64,000 nucleotides of DNA from the NCBI GenBank assembly GCA_963809245.1, contig CAWEIU010000008.1:186001-250000 (forward strand), in the 5' to 3' direction. The stretch comes from Roseiarcus sp963809245 (GTDB taxonomy: Bacteria > Pseudomonadota > Alphaproteobacteria > Rhizobiales > Beijerinckiaceae). Below the pieces are notes generated by a model that was not told where the DNA came from, did not search any database, and worked only from the letters and a program-made list of their open reading frames with translations. Shown here piece after piece: positions 1 through 9,444 of this stretch (its first letter is position 1; each line of letters starts with the position of its first letter). The translations under genes and the position numbers were made by a program.

Positions 1-361
1 TGCCGGGGATCATCCAGTTGGCGAGATCGCCGGTCTCGGAAACCTGCATCGCGCCGAGGATGGCGAGATCGATGTGGCCGCCGCGGATCATCGCGAAGGA
101 ATCCGCGCTGGAGAAGAAGCTCGTCGTCGGCAGCACGGTCACGGTCTGCTTGCCGGCGTTGATGAGATCCGCGTCTTCTTCGCCTTCGAAGGGGAACGGC
201 CCCATGCCGAGCATGCCGTTCTCGCTCTGCAGCTTCACGTCGATCCCCTCGGGGATGTAGTTCGACACCAGCGTCGGAATGCCGATGCCGAGGTTCACGT
301 AGAAGCCGTCTTGCAGCTCCTTGGCGGCGCGCGCCGCCATCTCATCGCGTGTCCAGGCCAT
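1..361 (-). CDS. scoB: 3-oxoacid CoA-transferase subunit B (partial)
   Basis: This is the beta subunit of succinyl-CoA:3-ketoacid (acetoacetate) CoA transferase, which moves CoA between succinate and a 3-oxoacid in ketone body and polyhydroxybutyrate use. The first 120 residues are visible; the gene runs off the left edge. The ATG at 361 gives a normal family start (MAWTRDEMAARAAKEL). The glycine-rich stretch NLGIGIPTLV (about 23-32) and the SENG motif with the catalytic glutamate at about residue 47 are present. It lies downstream of scoA in the same orientation, 106 bp away, the usual subunit pair. Identification is firm; the true substrate (acetoacetate or another 3-oxoacid) is inferred. 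Confidence 0.9.
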   Translation of the reverse strand, partial: MAWTRDEMAARAAKELQDGFYVNLGIGIPTLVSNYIPEGIDVKLQSENGMLGMGPFPFEGEEDADLINAGKQTVTVLPTTSFFSSADSFAMIRGGHIDLAILGAMQVSETGDLANWMIPG

Positions 362-438
362 TGTTCGCTTCTCCGAATGCGCGCGGCGAAAAAGGGAATG
401 CCGGTTTTTCGTCAGACGCGCGCGATAATTGAGCAACC

Positions 439-458
439 GAGACCGGGCGGGCGCCCGG
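439..458. other. stem-loop between scoA and scoB
   Basis: A perfect 8-bp inverted repeat (GACCGGGC / GCCCGGTC) with a 4-nt loop lies just past the scoA stop codon and about 80 nt before scoB. No run of T follows it on the minus strand, so it is not a typical intrinsic terminator. It could set the relative amounts of the two subunit messages or slow RNA decay; that role is inference. Confidence 0.45.
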
Positions 459-467
459 TCGACAAGG

Positions 468-1175
468 TCAGGCGGCGACGCGCGGACGCGTCGTGCGCTT
501 CTCGATGCGCTTTTCGCCGGCCGGGACGTGGACGATCCGGTGCACATAGATGCCGGGGGTGATGATGTGGTCGGGGTTGATCTCGCCGGGCTCGACGAGG
601 TTTTCGACCTCGACGATCGTCACCTTGGCGGCGGTCGCCATGTTCGGATTGAAGTTGCGCGCCGTCTTCCGGTAGACGAGGTTGCCTTCCGTATCGGCCT
701 TCCAGGCGTGGACGATGGCGATGTCGGCGAAGATGCCGCGCTCCATCACATATTCCTCGCCGTCGAACACGCGCACTTCCTTGCCCTCCGCGACGACCGT
801 GCCGACGCCCGTGCGGGTGAAGAAGGCGGGAATGCCGGCGCCGCCGGCGCGGATGCGCTCGGCCAGCGTGCCCTGCGGATTGAATTCGAGCTCCAGTTGG
901 CCGGACAGATACTGCTCGGCGAACAGCTTGTTCTCGCCGACGTAGGACGAGATCATCTTCTTGATCTGCCGCGTCTCGAGCAGCAGGCCGAGGCCAGCGC
1001 CGTCGATGCCCGCATTGTTGGAGACAAAGGTCAGGTTCTTGGCGCCGGACTTGCGGATCGCGGCGATCAGAGTGTCGGGCGAGCCGCACAGTCCGAAGCC
1101 GCCGGACATCAGCGTCATGCCGTCTTTGATGACGCCCGCCAGGGCGTCGTCTGCATTGGCGAAGACTTTTTTCAT
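468..1175 (-). CDS. scoA: 3-oxoacid CoA-transferase subunit A
   Basis: This is the alpha subunit of the heteromeric 3-oxoacid CoA transferase, 235 residues, the usual family length. The CoA-binding glycine motif GGFGLCG is at residues 25-31, followed by typical blocks such as VSNNAGIDG (about 51-59). It forms the active enzyme with the scoB product encoded next. The ATG at 1175 is the start. The 70 bp between this gene and the upstream membrane-protein gene may hold its promoter, but I see no clear -35/-10 pair. Confidence 0.93.
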   Translation of the reverse strand: MKKVFANADDALAGVIKDGMTLMSGGFGLCGSPDTLIAAIRKSGAKNLTFVSNNAGIDGAGLGLLLETRQIKKMISSYVGENKLFAEQYLSGQLELEFNPQGTLAERIRAGGAGIPAFFTRTGVGTVVAEGKEVRVFDGEEYVMERGIFADIAIVHAWKADTEGNLVYRKTARNFNPNMATAAKVTIVEVENLVEPGEINPDHIITPGIYVHRIVHVPAGEKRIEKRTTRPRVAA

Positions 1176-1245
1176 CGTCAGAATCCCCGAAGATGCGTCT
1201 AAGTAACCGCGACCGGTCGCCGCGGCAAGACTTGGCTTCGAGGGG

Positions 1246-3336
1246 TCAGGCGCGCCCGCCGCCGCCTTCGCGCCGCCAAGCCCAGACCAGCGCGCCCAGC
1301 AAAGCCGCGAGGCCGAGAAATCCGGCCGCCAGCGGCGTCTGGGCGACGCCGACGAGTTCGCTCGCCCCAGTGCGCTTCACGCCGATGTAATCGGCGCCGG
1401 CGTAGCTCGGCGACTCGTGCATGGCGATGATGCGCGGCACGTCGACGGCATCGCTCGCCGCGCGGGCGAGCCGGCGCACGCTGCCCCCGGTCGCCTCGGC
1501 GAGCGGGCGCAGCTTCTCCAGCGTCGAGACGACTTCCTGGAACTCGAGCGGATTGTCGGGACCGACGACCGCGAGCGCGACATGCTGGCCGTCGGTGGCG
1601 CGATAGAGGCCGTCCTGGTCGACCGAGAGGGTCGCGCGGGACAGTCCGGGGGCGACGCTGACGAGTTGGACGGTCGTGGTCGCGCCGTCGGGACCGGTCA
1701 CCGTCGCCTGGGGAACCTCGCCCTTCACGCTCTGGCGCTCGATCGTCAGATCGTGGCCCTTGGCGCGGGCTCGCAGCGCCTCTTCCTCGAGCTCGGGCTC
1801 CTTCATCAGCCAGTGCGCCAGCCGGCGCAGCAGGTCGAGATGCGGGCCGCCGCCGTCGTAGCCGCGCGCCCACAGCCACATCTGATCGCTCAGCAGCAGC
1901 GCGACGCGCCCCTTGTCGACGCGCGAGAGCACCAGCAGCGGCGATTTCCCGACGCCCTGCATGACGGCGGAGCCGCTCGTCACCTCGCCGCCGATCTGGC
2001 GGAACCAGCGCCCCCAGGTCGGCGGCGACGTGTCGCCCCCGGCAAGGCCGCGCGTCACGGGGTGCTTGGCGCCGTCGGGCGAGATTTCCGCGCGGAAAGG
2101 CTGGTCGAATTCCTCGCCGGTCGGCCGCGCCGGCGAGATTTCTCCCAGCGGCGTGTCGAACAGGCCCTCCGGCGTGCCGAAGGCCGGCCCTTCCGCCATC
2201 AGCAGCGCGCCGCCGTCGCGCACGTATTTGACGATGTTGTCGAGGTAGAAGCGCGGCAGGATCGCCTGGCTGGAGTAGCGGTCGAAGATGATGAGATCGA
2301 AATCCTTGATCTTGCGGCCGAACAGGTCCTGCACCGGGAAGGCGATGAGCGACAATTCGTTGATCGGCGTGCCGTCGGTCGATTTCTCCGGCGGCCGCAG
2401 AATGGTGAAATGCACCAGATCGACGTTGGCGTCGGACTTGAGCAGGTTGCGCCACATGCGCTCGCCCTGATGCGGCTCGCCCGACACCAGCAGCACGCGC
2501 AGCTTGTCGCGCACGCCGTCGATGGTGACGACCGCCTTGCCGTTGCGCGTCGTCAGCTCGTCCTTGATCGGCGTGACTTCGAGTTCGATGACGTTGGGCC
2601 CGGCATGATCGACGGGAACCTTGATCGGCATCGCCTCGCCGACCGGGACCGCCATCTTGGCGATCGTTTCGCCGTCGCGGCGAACCGTGAGTTCCGCCGG
2701 CTCGTTCGTCGCGCCGGAATCGACGATGCGGGCGACGATCGTCTGATCCTTGCCGACGATGCCGAAGCGCGGCGCCTCGACGAGCTCGATTCGCCGGTTG
2801 CGCTCACCCTCATGGCCGGTGACGAGGACGTGCAGCGGGGCGTCGAAGCCGAGCCCCTGAAGGGAGCTGGGAATGTCGTGCGGCAGCCCGTCCGTCACCA
2901 GGATCGCGCCGCCGACGCGGTCGGGCGGCGTGTCGCTCAGCGCCGAGTGAAGCGCCGCGAACAGCCGCGTGCCCTGGTTGTCGGGATCGCCGCGCGCCGT
3001 CTCGACGAAATGCGGCTCGACATTGCCGAGGGCGGCGAGCCGCTTTTCGATCTCGGCTCGCGCTTCGGCAGTCTGCCGTGGCCGCTCGGCGATCTGGTTG
3101 GAGCCGGACTGATCGATGACGACGGCGACGACATCCTTGAGCGGGCGCCGGTCCTCGCGCATCAGGGAAGGGTCGAGCAGGCCGACGAGCAGCAAAGCGA
3201 AGGCGAGCGCGCGCAACAGCGCGCCGCGCGGGCGCCGCCAGATGGTCAGCCCGATCAGCGCGACCGCCGCGACCGCCATCGCCTCAAGGACAGGAAGCGG
3301 CAGCAGCGGCGAGAATGCGATCGACCAGTCGTTCAA
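1246..3336 (-). CDS. membrane-anchored von Willebrand / glutamine-amidotransferase-like protein
   Basis: A 696-residue protein with two N-terminal membrane segments (about 13-31 and 40-58), a von Willebrand-like region that starts with a DQSGS sequence fitting the DxSxS metal-site motif (about 73-77), a central glutamine-amidotransferase-like region (about 270-480, DFDLIIFDRY, then GGALLMAEGP) and a C-terminal membrane helix near 670-690. It is the last of four co-oriented genes with MoxR ATPase, DUF58 and DUF4159 genes, and is probably a periplasmic/membrane partner in that complex. The start appears to be TTG at 3336, overlapping the upstream stop by 4 nt (TTGA). Specific function is unknown. 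Confidence 0.75.
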   Translation of the reverse strand: MNDWSIAFSPLLPLPVLEAMAVAAVALIGLTIWRRPRGALLRALAFALLLVGLLDPSLMREDRRPLKDVVAVVIDQSGSNQIAERPRQTAEARAEIEKRLAALGNVEPHFVETARGDPDNQGTRLFAALHSALSDTPPDRVGGAILVTDGLPHDIPSSLQGLGFDAPLHVLVTGHEGERNRRIELVEAPRFGIVGKDQTIVARIVDSGATNEPAELTVRRDGETIAKMAVPVGEAMPIKVPVDHAGPNVIELEVTPIKDELTTRNGKAVVTIDGVRDKLRVLLVSGEPHQGERMWRNLLKSDANVDLVHFTILRPPEKSTDGTPINELSLIAFPVQDLFGRKIKDFDLIIFDRYSSQAILPRFYLDNIVKYVRDGGALLMAEGPAFGTPEGLFDTPLGEISPARPTGEEFDQPFRAEISPDGAKHPVTRGLAGGDTSPPTWGRWFRQIGGEVTSGSAVMQGVGKSPLLVLSRVDKGRVALLLSDQMWLWARGYDGGGPHLDLLRRLAHWLMKEPELEEEALRARAKGHDLTIERQSVKGEVPQATVTGPDGATTTVQLVSVAPGLSRATLSVDQDGLYRATDGQHVALAVVGPDNPLEFQEVVSTLEKLRPLAEATGGSVRRLARAASDAVDVPRIIAMHESPSYAGADYIGVKRTGASELVGVAQTPLAAGFLGLAALLGALVWAWRREGGGGRA

Positions 3337-6122
3337 TGCGAAAGCCTCTCCAAAAGGTCCTTGGCGTGGACCTGGTCAGCCTTGTAATTGCCGGTCAGCG
3401 TGTACATCACGAGATTGACCCCGCCGCGCAGCGCCATCTCCTGCTGGCGCGGCCCGCCGGGAATGAGGGGATAGAGCGGCTGGCCGTTCGCATCGACCGC
3501 CCAGGCCGCCGCGAGGTCGTTGGAGGTGATGACGATCGGCGAGACGCTGTCGCCGGCGCGCGCAGGGCGCGGCGCCCGGTCGTTGGGATCGGGCGGCGGC
3601 AGCGCCTCGACCCAGGTCACGCCGCTGTCGGTGCGGCCAACGAAGCGATCGATGAGGTAGAACGTCTTGGTGATGACGTGGTCGCGCGGCACCGGCTCGA
3701 GCTCGGGGACGTCGACGCCGGCGAGCAGCGTCTGCAGCCATGCGCCTTCCGGCGTCGGCGGGCCGCCGGCGCGCGCGGTCAAGGCGTCGCGCGTGTCGAA
3801 GACGACGGTGCCGCCGTTCTTCATGAAGGCGGAGATGCGGGAGACGGCCTTTTGCCCAGGCTGCGGCCGGTTGGCGACGATCGGCCAATAGATCAGCGGG
3901 TAGAAGCTGAGATCGTCGCGCGCCGGATCGAGCGCGATCGGATCGGCGACTTCCGCCGACGTGCGCTGGTCGAGCACCCGACCGAGGTTCTCGAGCCCGA
4001 GACGGGAGGTCTCGTCCACTGTCGGGTCGCCCGTGACGACATAGGCGAGATGGGTTGCGCGGGCCGCTTGCGCGTCGCGATCCGACGGCGCCGCTTCGTC
4101 GGCGAAGGCGCGCGGACCGCAGAGCGTCGCGCCGGCGAGCGCGCCCGCCAGCAGCATCGCGGCGGCGGGCCCCACATAGCGCGGCGTGCGGCCGAGCCAG
4201 AGGTTGGCGAGCCCGTCAATGAGGAAGCCGATGAAGGCGGCGAGCAGCAGCCAGGGCTTCAGATCGATCGGCGCCGCGACGTCGAGCCCGGCGGCGCTCA
4301 CCGGAAGCCCCGCGTAGTCCGCCCGCGCCAGCGTTTCGCCGGGCGCCATCGCATTGACGGCTTCGAGCGCATCGGCGGCGCCGTAGAAGCCGGGCGGATG
4401 GGCGGCGTCGCCGGCGCCTGAGAAGTTGTCGCCGATCGGCGTGGCGGTCGCCGGCGGGGCGCCGAGAGCGCCGAATCCGTCGAGCGTGCGATATGGCGCG
4501 CGCGTCGCTTGCGCTTCCGCTTTGGCCGCGGCGGTGTCCGTGTCGGCCGGCGCGGCGCCGGCGCGCGCGACGATGCGGCGGAGCATGTCGACGAACAGCC
4601 CGGAAAGCGGCAGGTTCGACCAGGTCGTGTCGGCGGTCACATGGAAGAGCACGATGAGCCCCTTGCCGCGCGTCGCCGCGGTGACGAGCGGCGTGCCGTC
4701 GGCGAGGCGCGCCCAGGTCTTGGCGGCGAGCCCCGGCTCGGGCTCGGCGAGCACCTGGCGCGAGACGGTCACCTCGTCAGGCGCGGCGAGGCCGAAGAAC
4801 GGGCTGTCCTTGTCGAATGGCGCGATGTGCTTGGGCGTTTCCCAGGAGAGCGCGCCGCCGAGCGTGCGCCCGCCGCGCCGCAACACGGTCGGCGTCAGGT
4901 CGTCGTCGCCGGCGGCGAGGCGCGTCCCGGCGAACCGCAGCAGCACGCCGCCCGATTCGACGAAATCGATCAGCTTTTCGCGCGCCGGGCCCGGCGGCAC
5001 GCTCATGTCCGCCAACACCATCACCGACGGCTTCTCGCCGAGCAGGGAGAGGATCGGATCGCTCGAAGCGTCGCGCCACTCGCGCAACTCCGCGTAAGGC
5101 GCAAGCGCGCGGCGGATGTAATAGGCCGGCGACAGCAGGGGCTGCGAGACGTCGGCGCTGGCGCCCGAGAGGATCGCGACGCGCCGGCGCTTCTCGCGCT
5201 CGTCCATCAGCCACACGGCCCCGGCTGAATTCTCGTCGCTGACGACGACGCGAGACACTTGGTTGCGCAGCTCGACCGGCAGATTGAAATTGGCGACCGC
5301 GGCCTTGTCGGCGCCGAAGCCGAATGGCGCTTCGCCGACCGAGCGGCCCTGCGCGTCGAGCGCGCGGACAACGCCTGCGCCGCGTGCGTCCGTTCCCGCT
5401 CGCGTCAAATGCGCCGTGAGCGCGCCGGAGAGGTTTTCGACGCTGGAAATGGCGAGCGGGGTCGAGCGATCGACGACGACGGAGACGGTGTGACCGGCCG
5501 CCGCCGCCGAGAGCGCGCGCGCAAAGGCGCCGGCGCCGCCACGCTCGATGCCGTCGGCGATCCACACGATCTCGGCGTGCGGATTGGCTTGCAGAAAGCG
5601 GGTGATGGCGGGCAGCGTCGCTTGCCGCTCGGGCGCGTATGCGACCGGCTGAAGCGCGCGCAGCTTCTCTTCGATGCGCGGTCCCGCGAGCGGCGAGATG
5701 TCGAGGCCGCCCTGCGACATCGGGACGATCGCCGCGAGCCGGCCCGCCTCGGTCGCCGCGCGCAGCCGGTCGTGCGCGAAGGTCAAACGCCGCTCCCAAG
5801 CCGGCGCGGCCGGCCAGCCGTCGTCGATCAGCACGAGCAGCGGGCCGGATTTGTCCGTCCCCGCTTGGACCAGGTTCCACATCGGGCCGGCCATTGCGAG
5901 GATGACGAGCGCCGCGATCGCGATGCGCAGCGCCAGCAGCGGCCACGGCGTCTTGGCGGGGGTCGCGTCGCGCGGGTCGATGCCGAACAGCAGCCGCAGC
6001 GGCGGAAACACGGCCTGGCGCGGTCGCGGCGGGGTGATCCTCAGGAAGAGGTACAGCGCCGCCAGCAGGGCGAGCGCGGCGAGAACGGCCGGTGCGGCGA
6101 AGGCGATCGGCAGGCCCAGCAT
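3333..6122 (-). CDS. BatA-domain / DUF4159 membrane protein
   Basis: A 929-residue membrane protein. It opens with a BatA-type N-terminal domain: helix at about 5-26, the RITPPRPRQ loop, a second helix near 55-75. A von Willebrand-like region follows whose metal-site motif is degenerate (IDDGW). A further membrane span lies near 630-650, and DUF4159 occupies the C-terminal third (from about 700, VVTGDPTVDE). The ATG at 6122, 1 nt past the DUF58 stop, is chosen over a longer reading frame because it begins directly with the BatA helix and keeps operon spacing. Members occur with MoxR and DUF58 genes; the process they serve is not established. Confidence 0.82.
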   Translation of the reverse strand: MLGLPIAFAAPAVLAALALLAALYLFLRITPPRPRQAVFPPLRLLFGIDPRDATPAKTPWPLLALRIAIAALVILAMAGPMWNLVQAGTDKSGPLLVLIDDGWPAAPAWERRLTFAHDRLRAATEAGRLAAIVPMSQGGLDISPLAGPRIEEKLRALQPVAYAPERQATLPAITRFLQANPHAEIVWIADGIERGGAGAFARALSAAAAGHTVSVVVDRSTPLAISSVENLSGALTAHLTRAGTDARGAGVVRALDAQGRSVGEAPFGFGADKAAVANFNLPVELRNQVSRVVVSDENSAGAVWLMDEREKRRRVAILSGASADVSQPLLSPAYYIRRALAPYAELREWRDASSDPILSLLGEKPSVMVLADMSVPPGPAREKLIDFVESGGVLLRFAGTRLAAGDDDLTPTVLRRGGRTLGGALSWETPKHIAPFDKDSPFFGLAAPDEVTVSRQVLAEPEPGLAAKTWARLADGTPLVTAATRGKGLIVLFHVTADTTWSNLPLSGLFVDMLRRIVARAGAAPADTDTAAAKAEAQATRAPYRTLDGFGALGAPPATATPIGDNFSGAGDAAHPPGFYGAADALEAVNAMAPGETLARADYAGLPVSAAGLDVAAPIDLKPWLLLAAFIGFLIDGLANLWLGRTPRYVGPAAAMLLAGALAGATLCGPRAFADEAAPSDRDAQAARATHLAYVVTGDPTVDETSRLGLENLGRVLDQRTSAEVADPIALDPARDDLSFYPLIYWPIVANRPQPGQKAVSRISAFMKNGGTVVFDTRDALTARAGGPPTPEGAWLQTLLAGVDVPELEPVPRDHVITKTFYLIDRFVGRTDSGVTWVEALPPPDPNDRAPRPARAGDSVSPIVITSNDLAAAWAVDANGQPLYPLIPGGPRQQEMALRGGVNLVMYTLTGNYKADQVHAKDLLERLSH

Positions 6123-6123
6123 G

Positions 6124-7041
6124 TCAGGCGCCTCCCGCCGTCGCGAGTTCGGGGCCGGCGAGCCGCGCCCGCAGAGCGAGCAAGGCCTGCGCGGCGGAGT
6201 GGTCGGTCCGATGCAGCGCAAAGTCCCAGCCGCGCCCGGCGCAGATGGCGCGCACCGCCTCGCGGTGCTCGGCCAGGCGCTTCAAGTAGACGTCGCGCAG
6301 GCTCTGCGCGCGCGGCGCCCGCAGCCGCATCGATCCACCCACATCGAGGAATTCGGTGTGGCCGGTGAATGGGAAGATTTCTTCGATCGGGTCGGAAATC
6401 ATCAAAACCTGGCCTTCCGCGCCGTGACTCGCGAGCGCGCGGACCACGCGCGCGATGTCTTCCGTCTCGGCGAGAAAGTCGCCGATCAGCACGACCTTCG
6501 AACGCGTGCGCACGGGCTCGATGGACGGCAAATTCGCCCTCGAAGCGCCGCGCAGCTTTTCGTCGGCGGCGATCGCTTCGGCGAAGCGCTCGATGACGGC
6601 GCGGTTCGCCATCGGGCGCGTCAGGCCGATGAGGCCGGCGCGTTCGCCGCCGCGCACCGCGAGGTCGGCCAGCGCCAAGGCGAGCACCGCGGCGCGGTCG
6701 ATCTTGGAGGCAACCGCGAGATCGGAGCCGAAGGCCATCGAGGCGGTGCGGTCGAACCAGATCCAGACCGTATGCGAGGCTTCCCATTCGCGTTCGCGCA
6801 CAAAGGCGTGGTTCTCGCGCGCCGAGCGGCGCCAGTCGACCCGGGCCGCGGGCTCGCCGGAGAGGAATGGCCGGAACTGCCAGAAGGTCTCGCCCGGCCC
6901 GGCGCGGCGGCGCCCGTGGACGCCGTGCATGAGGCTGTGAGCGACCTGCCGGGCGGCGACGACAAGGCTCGGCAGGCGCGCCGAAAGCGTCGTCGCCTCT
7001 TCGCGAATCCGGCGGTCTGACGGGGCGGCGGCCGGCGCCAT
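6124..7041 (-). CDS. DUF58 domain protein
   Basis: A 305-residue soluble DUF58 protein, a von Willebrand-related family that partners MoxR ATPases. The DUF58 signature block DWRRSARENH is at about 69-78 and is followed by a DRTAS metal-site-like motif (about 97-101). Its ATG lies 4 nt after the MoxR stop codon, so the two are almost certainly co-transcribed. By family it is likely the substrate adaptor or target of the MoxR chaperone; the client here is unknown. Confidence 0.88.
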   Translation of the reverse strand: MAPAAAPSDRRIREEATTLSARLPSLVVAARQVAHSLMHGVHGRRRAGPGETFWQFRPFLSGEPAARVDWRRSARENHAFVREREWEASHTVWIWFDRTASMAFGSDLAVASKIDRAAVLALALADLAVRGGERAGLIGLTRPMANRAVIERFAEAIAADEKLRGASRANLPSIEPVRTRSKVVLIGDFLAETEDIARVVRALASHGAEGQVLMISDPIEEIFPFTGHTEFLDVGGSMRLRAPRAQSLRDVYLKRLAEHREAVRAICAGRGWDFALHRTDHSAAQALLALRARLAGPELATAGGA

Positions 7042-7045
7042 CGGA

Positions 7046-8041
7046 TCAGCGCAACGTCTTTTCGACCAGGCGGGCGATCACGCCGGAGACCGTCTCGCCC
7101 TCCGCGCGCGCCGAATAGGTCAGCGCCATGCGATGCTTCAGGATCGGCTCGGCGAGCGCGACGATGTCGTCCCTGGAAGGCGCGAAGCGGCCGTCGACCA
7201 GCGCGCGGGCGCGGCTCGCCAGCATGAGGGCCTGCGCGGCGCGCGGGCCGGGGCCCCAGGCGATCGTCTCGGTCAGCGCCGGGTCGCCCTCGCCGGGGCG
7301 AGCCGCCCTGACGAGATCGAGGATCGCTTCGACGACGTTCTCGCCGATCGGCGCGCGCCGCACGAGGCGTTGCGCCGCGAGCAGTTCGACCGCCGTCATC
7401 GCCGGCTTCGCCGGCGCCTCGCTCTCGCCCGTCGTCTCGATCAGAATGCGCCGCTCGGCGGCGCGGTCGGGATAGCCGACGTCGATCTGCATCAGGAAGC
7501 GGTCGAGCTGCGCCTCGGGGAGCGGATAGGCGCCCTCCTGCTCCAGCGGATTCTGCGTCGCGAGCACATGGAAGGGCGTCGGCAGATCGTGCCGGGCGCC
7601 CGCGACCGTGACGTGATGCTCCTGCATCGCCTGAAGCAGCGCCGACTGCGTGCGCGGGCTCGCGCGGTTGATCTCGTCGGCCATCAGCAATTGGGCGAAA
7701 ATCGGCCCCTTGATGAAGCGGAAGCTGCGGGTGCGGTCGAGCCCTTCCTCCATCACTTCGGCGCCGAGGATGTCGGAGGGCATCAGGTCGGGGGTGAACT
7801 GCACGCGCAGCGCGTCGAGCCCCATGACGATGCCGAGCGTCTCGACCAGTTTCGTCTTGGCGAGGCCGGGCACGCCGATCAAAAGTCCGTGACCGCCCGC
7901 CAGCAGAGTGACCAGGGTGTGCTCGATCACCCGCTCCTGACCGAAGATCACGGCGCCGATGGCTTCGCGCGCGACGGCGATACGGGCGAGAGTCGCTTCG
8001 GCGGCCTTTACGACGCTGGCGTCAAATTCGGCGACGGACAT
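7046..8041 (-). CDS. MoxR family AAA+ ATPase
   Basis: A 331-residue MoxR-type AAA+ ATPase. Walker A (GVPGLAKT) is at 56-63, Walker B with DEIN at about 122-125, and the arginine-containing sensor regions follow. Such ATPases act as chaperones that mature or remodel von Willebrand/DUF58 proteins and membrane complexes. It is the first gene of the four-gene set reading leftwards. The ATG at 8041 has a good ribosome binding site, AAGGAG, just upstream. The 183-bp region shared with the divergent DUF1285 gene should hold its promoter. Confidence 0.92.
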   Translation of the reverse strand: MSVAEFDASVVKAAEATLARIAVAREAIGAVIFGQERVIEHTLVTLLAGGHGLLIGVPGLAKTKLVETLGIVMGLDALRVQFTPDLMPSDILGAEVMEEGLDRTRSFRFIKGPIFAQLLMADEINRASPRTQSALLQAMQEHHVTVAGARHDLPTPFHVLATQNPLEQEGAYPLPEAQLDRFLMQIDVGYPDRAAERRILIETTGESEAPAKPAMTAVELLAAQRLVRRAPIGENVVEAILDLVRAARPGEGDPALTETIAWGPGPRAAQALMLASRARALVDGRFAPSRDDIVALAEPILKHRMALTYSARAEGETVSGVIARLVEKTLR

Positions 8042-8224
8042 AGCTTCTCCTTACACGTTTCCCCGTAAAAACAAACGCGTTCGCATTGCGCGCGCGCTTC
8101 CCCAAGGGAAAGCCTCGGCGTATCCGATTCCCCTGCGAGCAGTCTCGCACTACATTGGATTTGTTGGCGCGTCGGTAAACGCGATGCATGTGAAGGACAT
8201 TCAACCACAAACAAGCGCGAGATT

Positions 8225-8821
8225 ATGGCGGAACCGAATGCACGGACCGCGCCGGACAAGGCGCTGAGCGGACTGAACGAGGCCGCCGCGGCGCGCAAGC
8301 GTGGTCCTGCGCCAGTCCACTTGTGGAATCCGCCCTATTGCGGCGAGATCGACATGCGGATCGCCGCCGACGGGACGTGGTTTTACTGCGGCTCGCCGAT
8401 CGGCCGCCCGGCGCTGGTCCAGCTGTTCGCCTCGATCCTGCGCAAGGACGAAGACAGCCATGTCCTCGTGACGCCCGTCGAGCGCGTCGGCATCCGTGTC
8501 GACGACGCGCCCTTCGTGGGCGTCGAGATGATCGTCGGCGAAGCGGGCGGCGCGCCGAAGCTGACGTTCCGCACCAATGTCGAGGACGTCGTCACCGCCG
8601 ACGCCGAGCATCCCTTGCGCTTCGAGCGCGCCGCGGCGGACGGGATCAAGCCTTATGTGCGGGTGCGCGGCGATCTCTGGGCGCTGGTGAAGCGCGCCAT
8701 CTATTACGACCTCGTCGCGCTCGGCGTCGTCGAAACCCTGCGCGGGGAGGACTGGTTCGGGGTACGCTCGTGCGGAACCTTCTTTCCCATCGCCCCCGCC
8801 AGCGAGATCGACGGCCTTTGA
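8225..8821 (+). CDS. DUF1285 domain protein
   Basis: A 198-residue protein matching DUF1285, a family common in alpha- and gammaproteobacteria. Recognisable features are the early block LWNPPYCGEIDMRI (about 33-46), WFYCGSPIGRPALV and a C-terminal ISO-like GTFFPI segment. Function is unknown. It starts a plus-strand run that continues into NUDIX, DUF6111 and CCA-adding enzyme genes, each overlapping the next by a few bases; this order suggests a link to nucleotide or tRNA housekeeping but proves nothing. The start ATG at 8225 has only a weak ribosome site. Confidence 0.85.
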   Translation: MAEPNARTAPDKALSGLNEAAAARKRGPAPVHLWNPPYCGEIDMRIAADGTWFYCGSPIGRPALVQLFASILRKDEDSHVLVTPVERVGIRVDDAPFVGVEMIVGEAGGAPKLTFRTNVEDVVTADAEHPLRFERAAADGIKPYVRVRGDLWALVKRAIYYDLVALGVVETLRGEDWFGVRSCGTFFPIAPASEIDGL

Positions 8822-9444
8822 GCCCAACGCTTTCCAATCTTGATCCTGACGCGCTGCGGCGGCTCGCGCATGAGCGGCTCGACCAGACCGTAGCGTGGGA
8901 AGCCTTCGTTTCCCCGATCGGCAGTGGTCTTCCCGACGAGCGGGCGATCGCCGCCGCGCGCCCTGCGGCGGTGCTCGCGCCCATCGTCGCGCGGCCGACG
9001 GGACTGACGATGCTGCTGACGCTGCGTTCGTCCAACCTGCGCGCCCATTCGGGACAGGTGGCCTTTCCCGGAGGGAAGATCGACGAAGGCGAGACGCCTG
9101 CTGCGACCGCGCTGCGCGAGGCTCACGAGGAGATCGGCCTCGAGGCGCGCTTCGTCGAGCCGCTCGGCTGGCTCCATCCCTACCTGACCGGCACCGGCTA
9201 TCGCGTCGCCCCGCTGGTCGCGCTCGTCGATCCGGGCTTCACGCTGACGATCAACCCCCACGAGGTCGCAGAAGCCTTCGAGACGCCGCTCGCGTTCCTG
9301 ATGGACGCCGCCAATCACCGCCTCGAAGAGCGCGTCTGGCAGGGCGTGACGAGAAAGTTCTACGCAATGCCTTATGAAGGGCGGTATATTTGGGGCGCTA
9401 CCGCCGGCATCGTCCGCAATCTCTATGAGAGGCTGTTTTCCTGA
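8818..9444 (+). CDS. NUDIX hydrolase, CoA pyrophosphatase type
   Basis: A 208-residue NUDIX hydrolase. The NuCoA-type signature (LRAHSGQVAFPGGK) runs directly into the NUDIX box with the Gx5Ex7REAHEEIGL pattern. Family members split CoA into phosphopantetheine and 3',5'-ADP, and have been seen beside the CCA-adding enzyme gene in alphaproteobacteria. No ATG lies between the DUF1285 stop and the conserved sequence; the best start is TTG at 8818, which overlaps the previous stop codon as TTGA and implies translational coupling. The function is assigned by family only. Confidence 0.87.
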   Translation: MSPTLSNLDPDALRRLAHERLDQTVAWEAFVSPIGSGLPDERAIAAARPAAVLAPIVARPTGLTMLLTLRSSNLRAHSGQVAFPGGKIDEGETPAATALREAHEEIGLEARFVEPLGWLHPYLTGTGYRVAPLVALVDPGFTLTINPHEVAEAFETPLAFLMDAANHRLEERVWQGVTRKFYAMPYEGRYIWGATAGIVRNLYERLFS

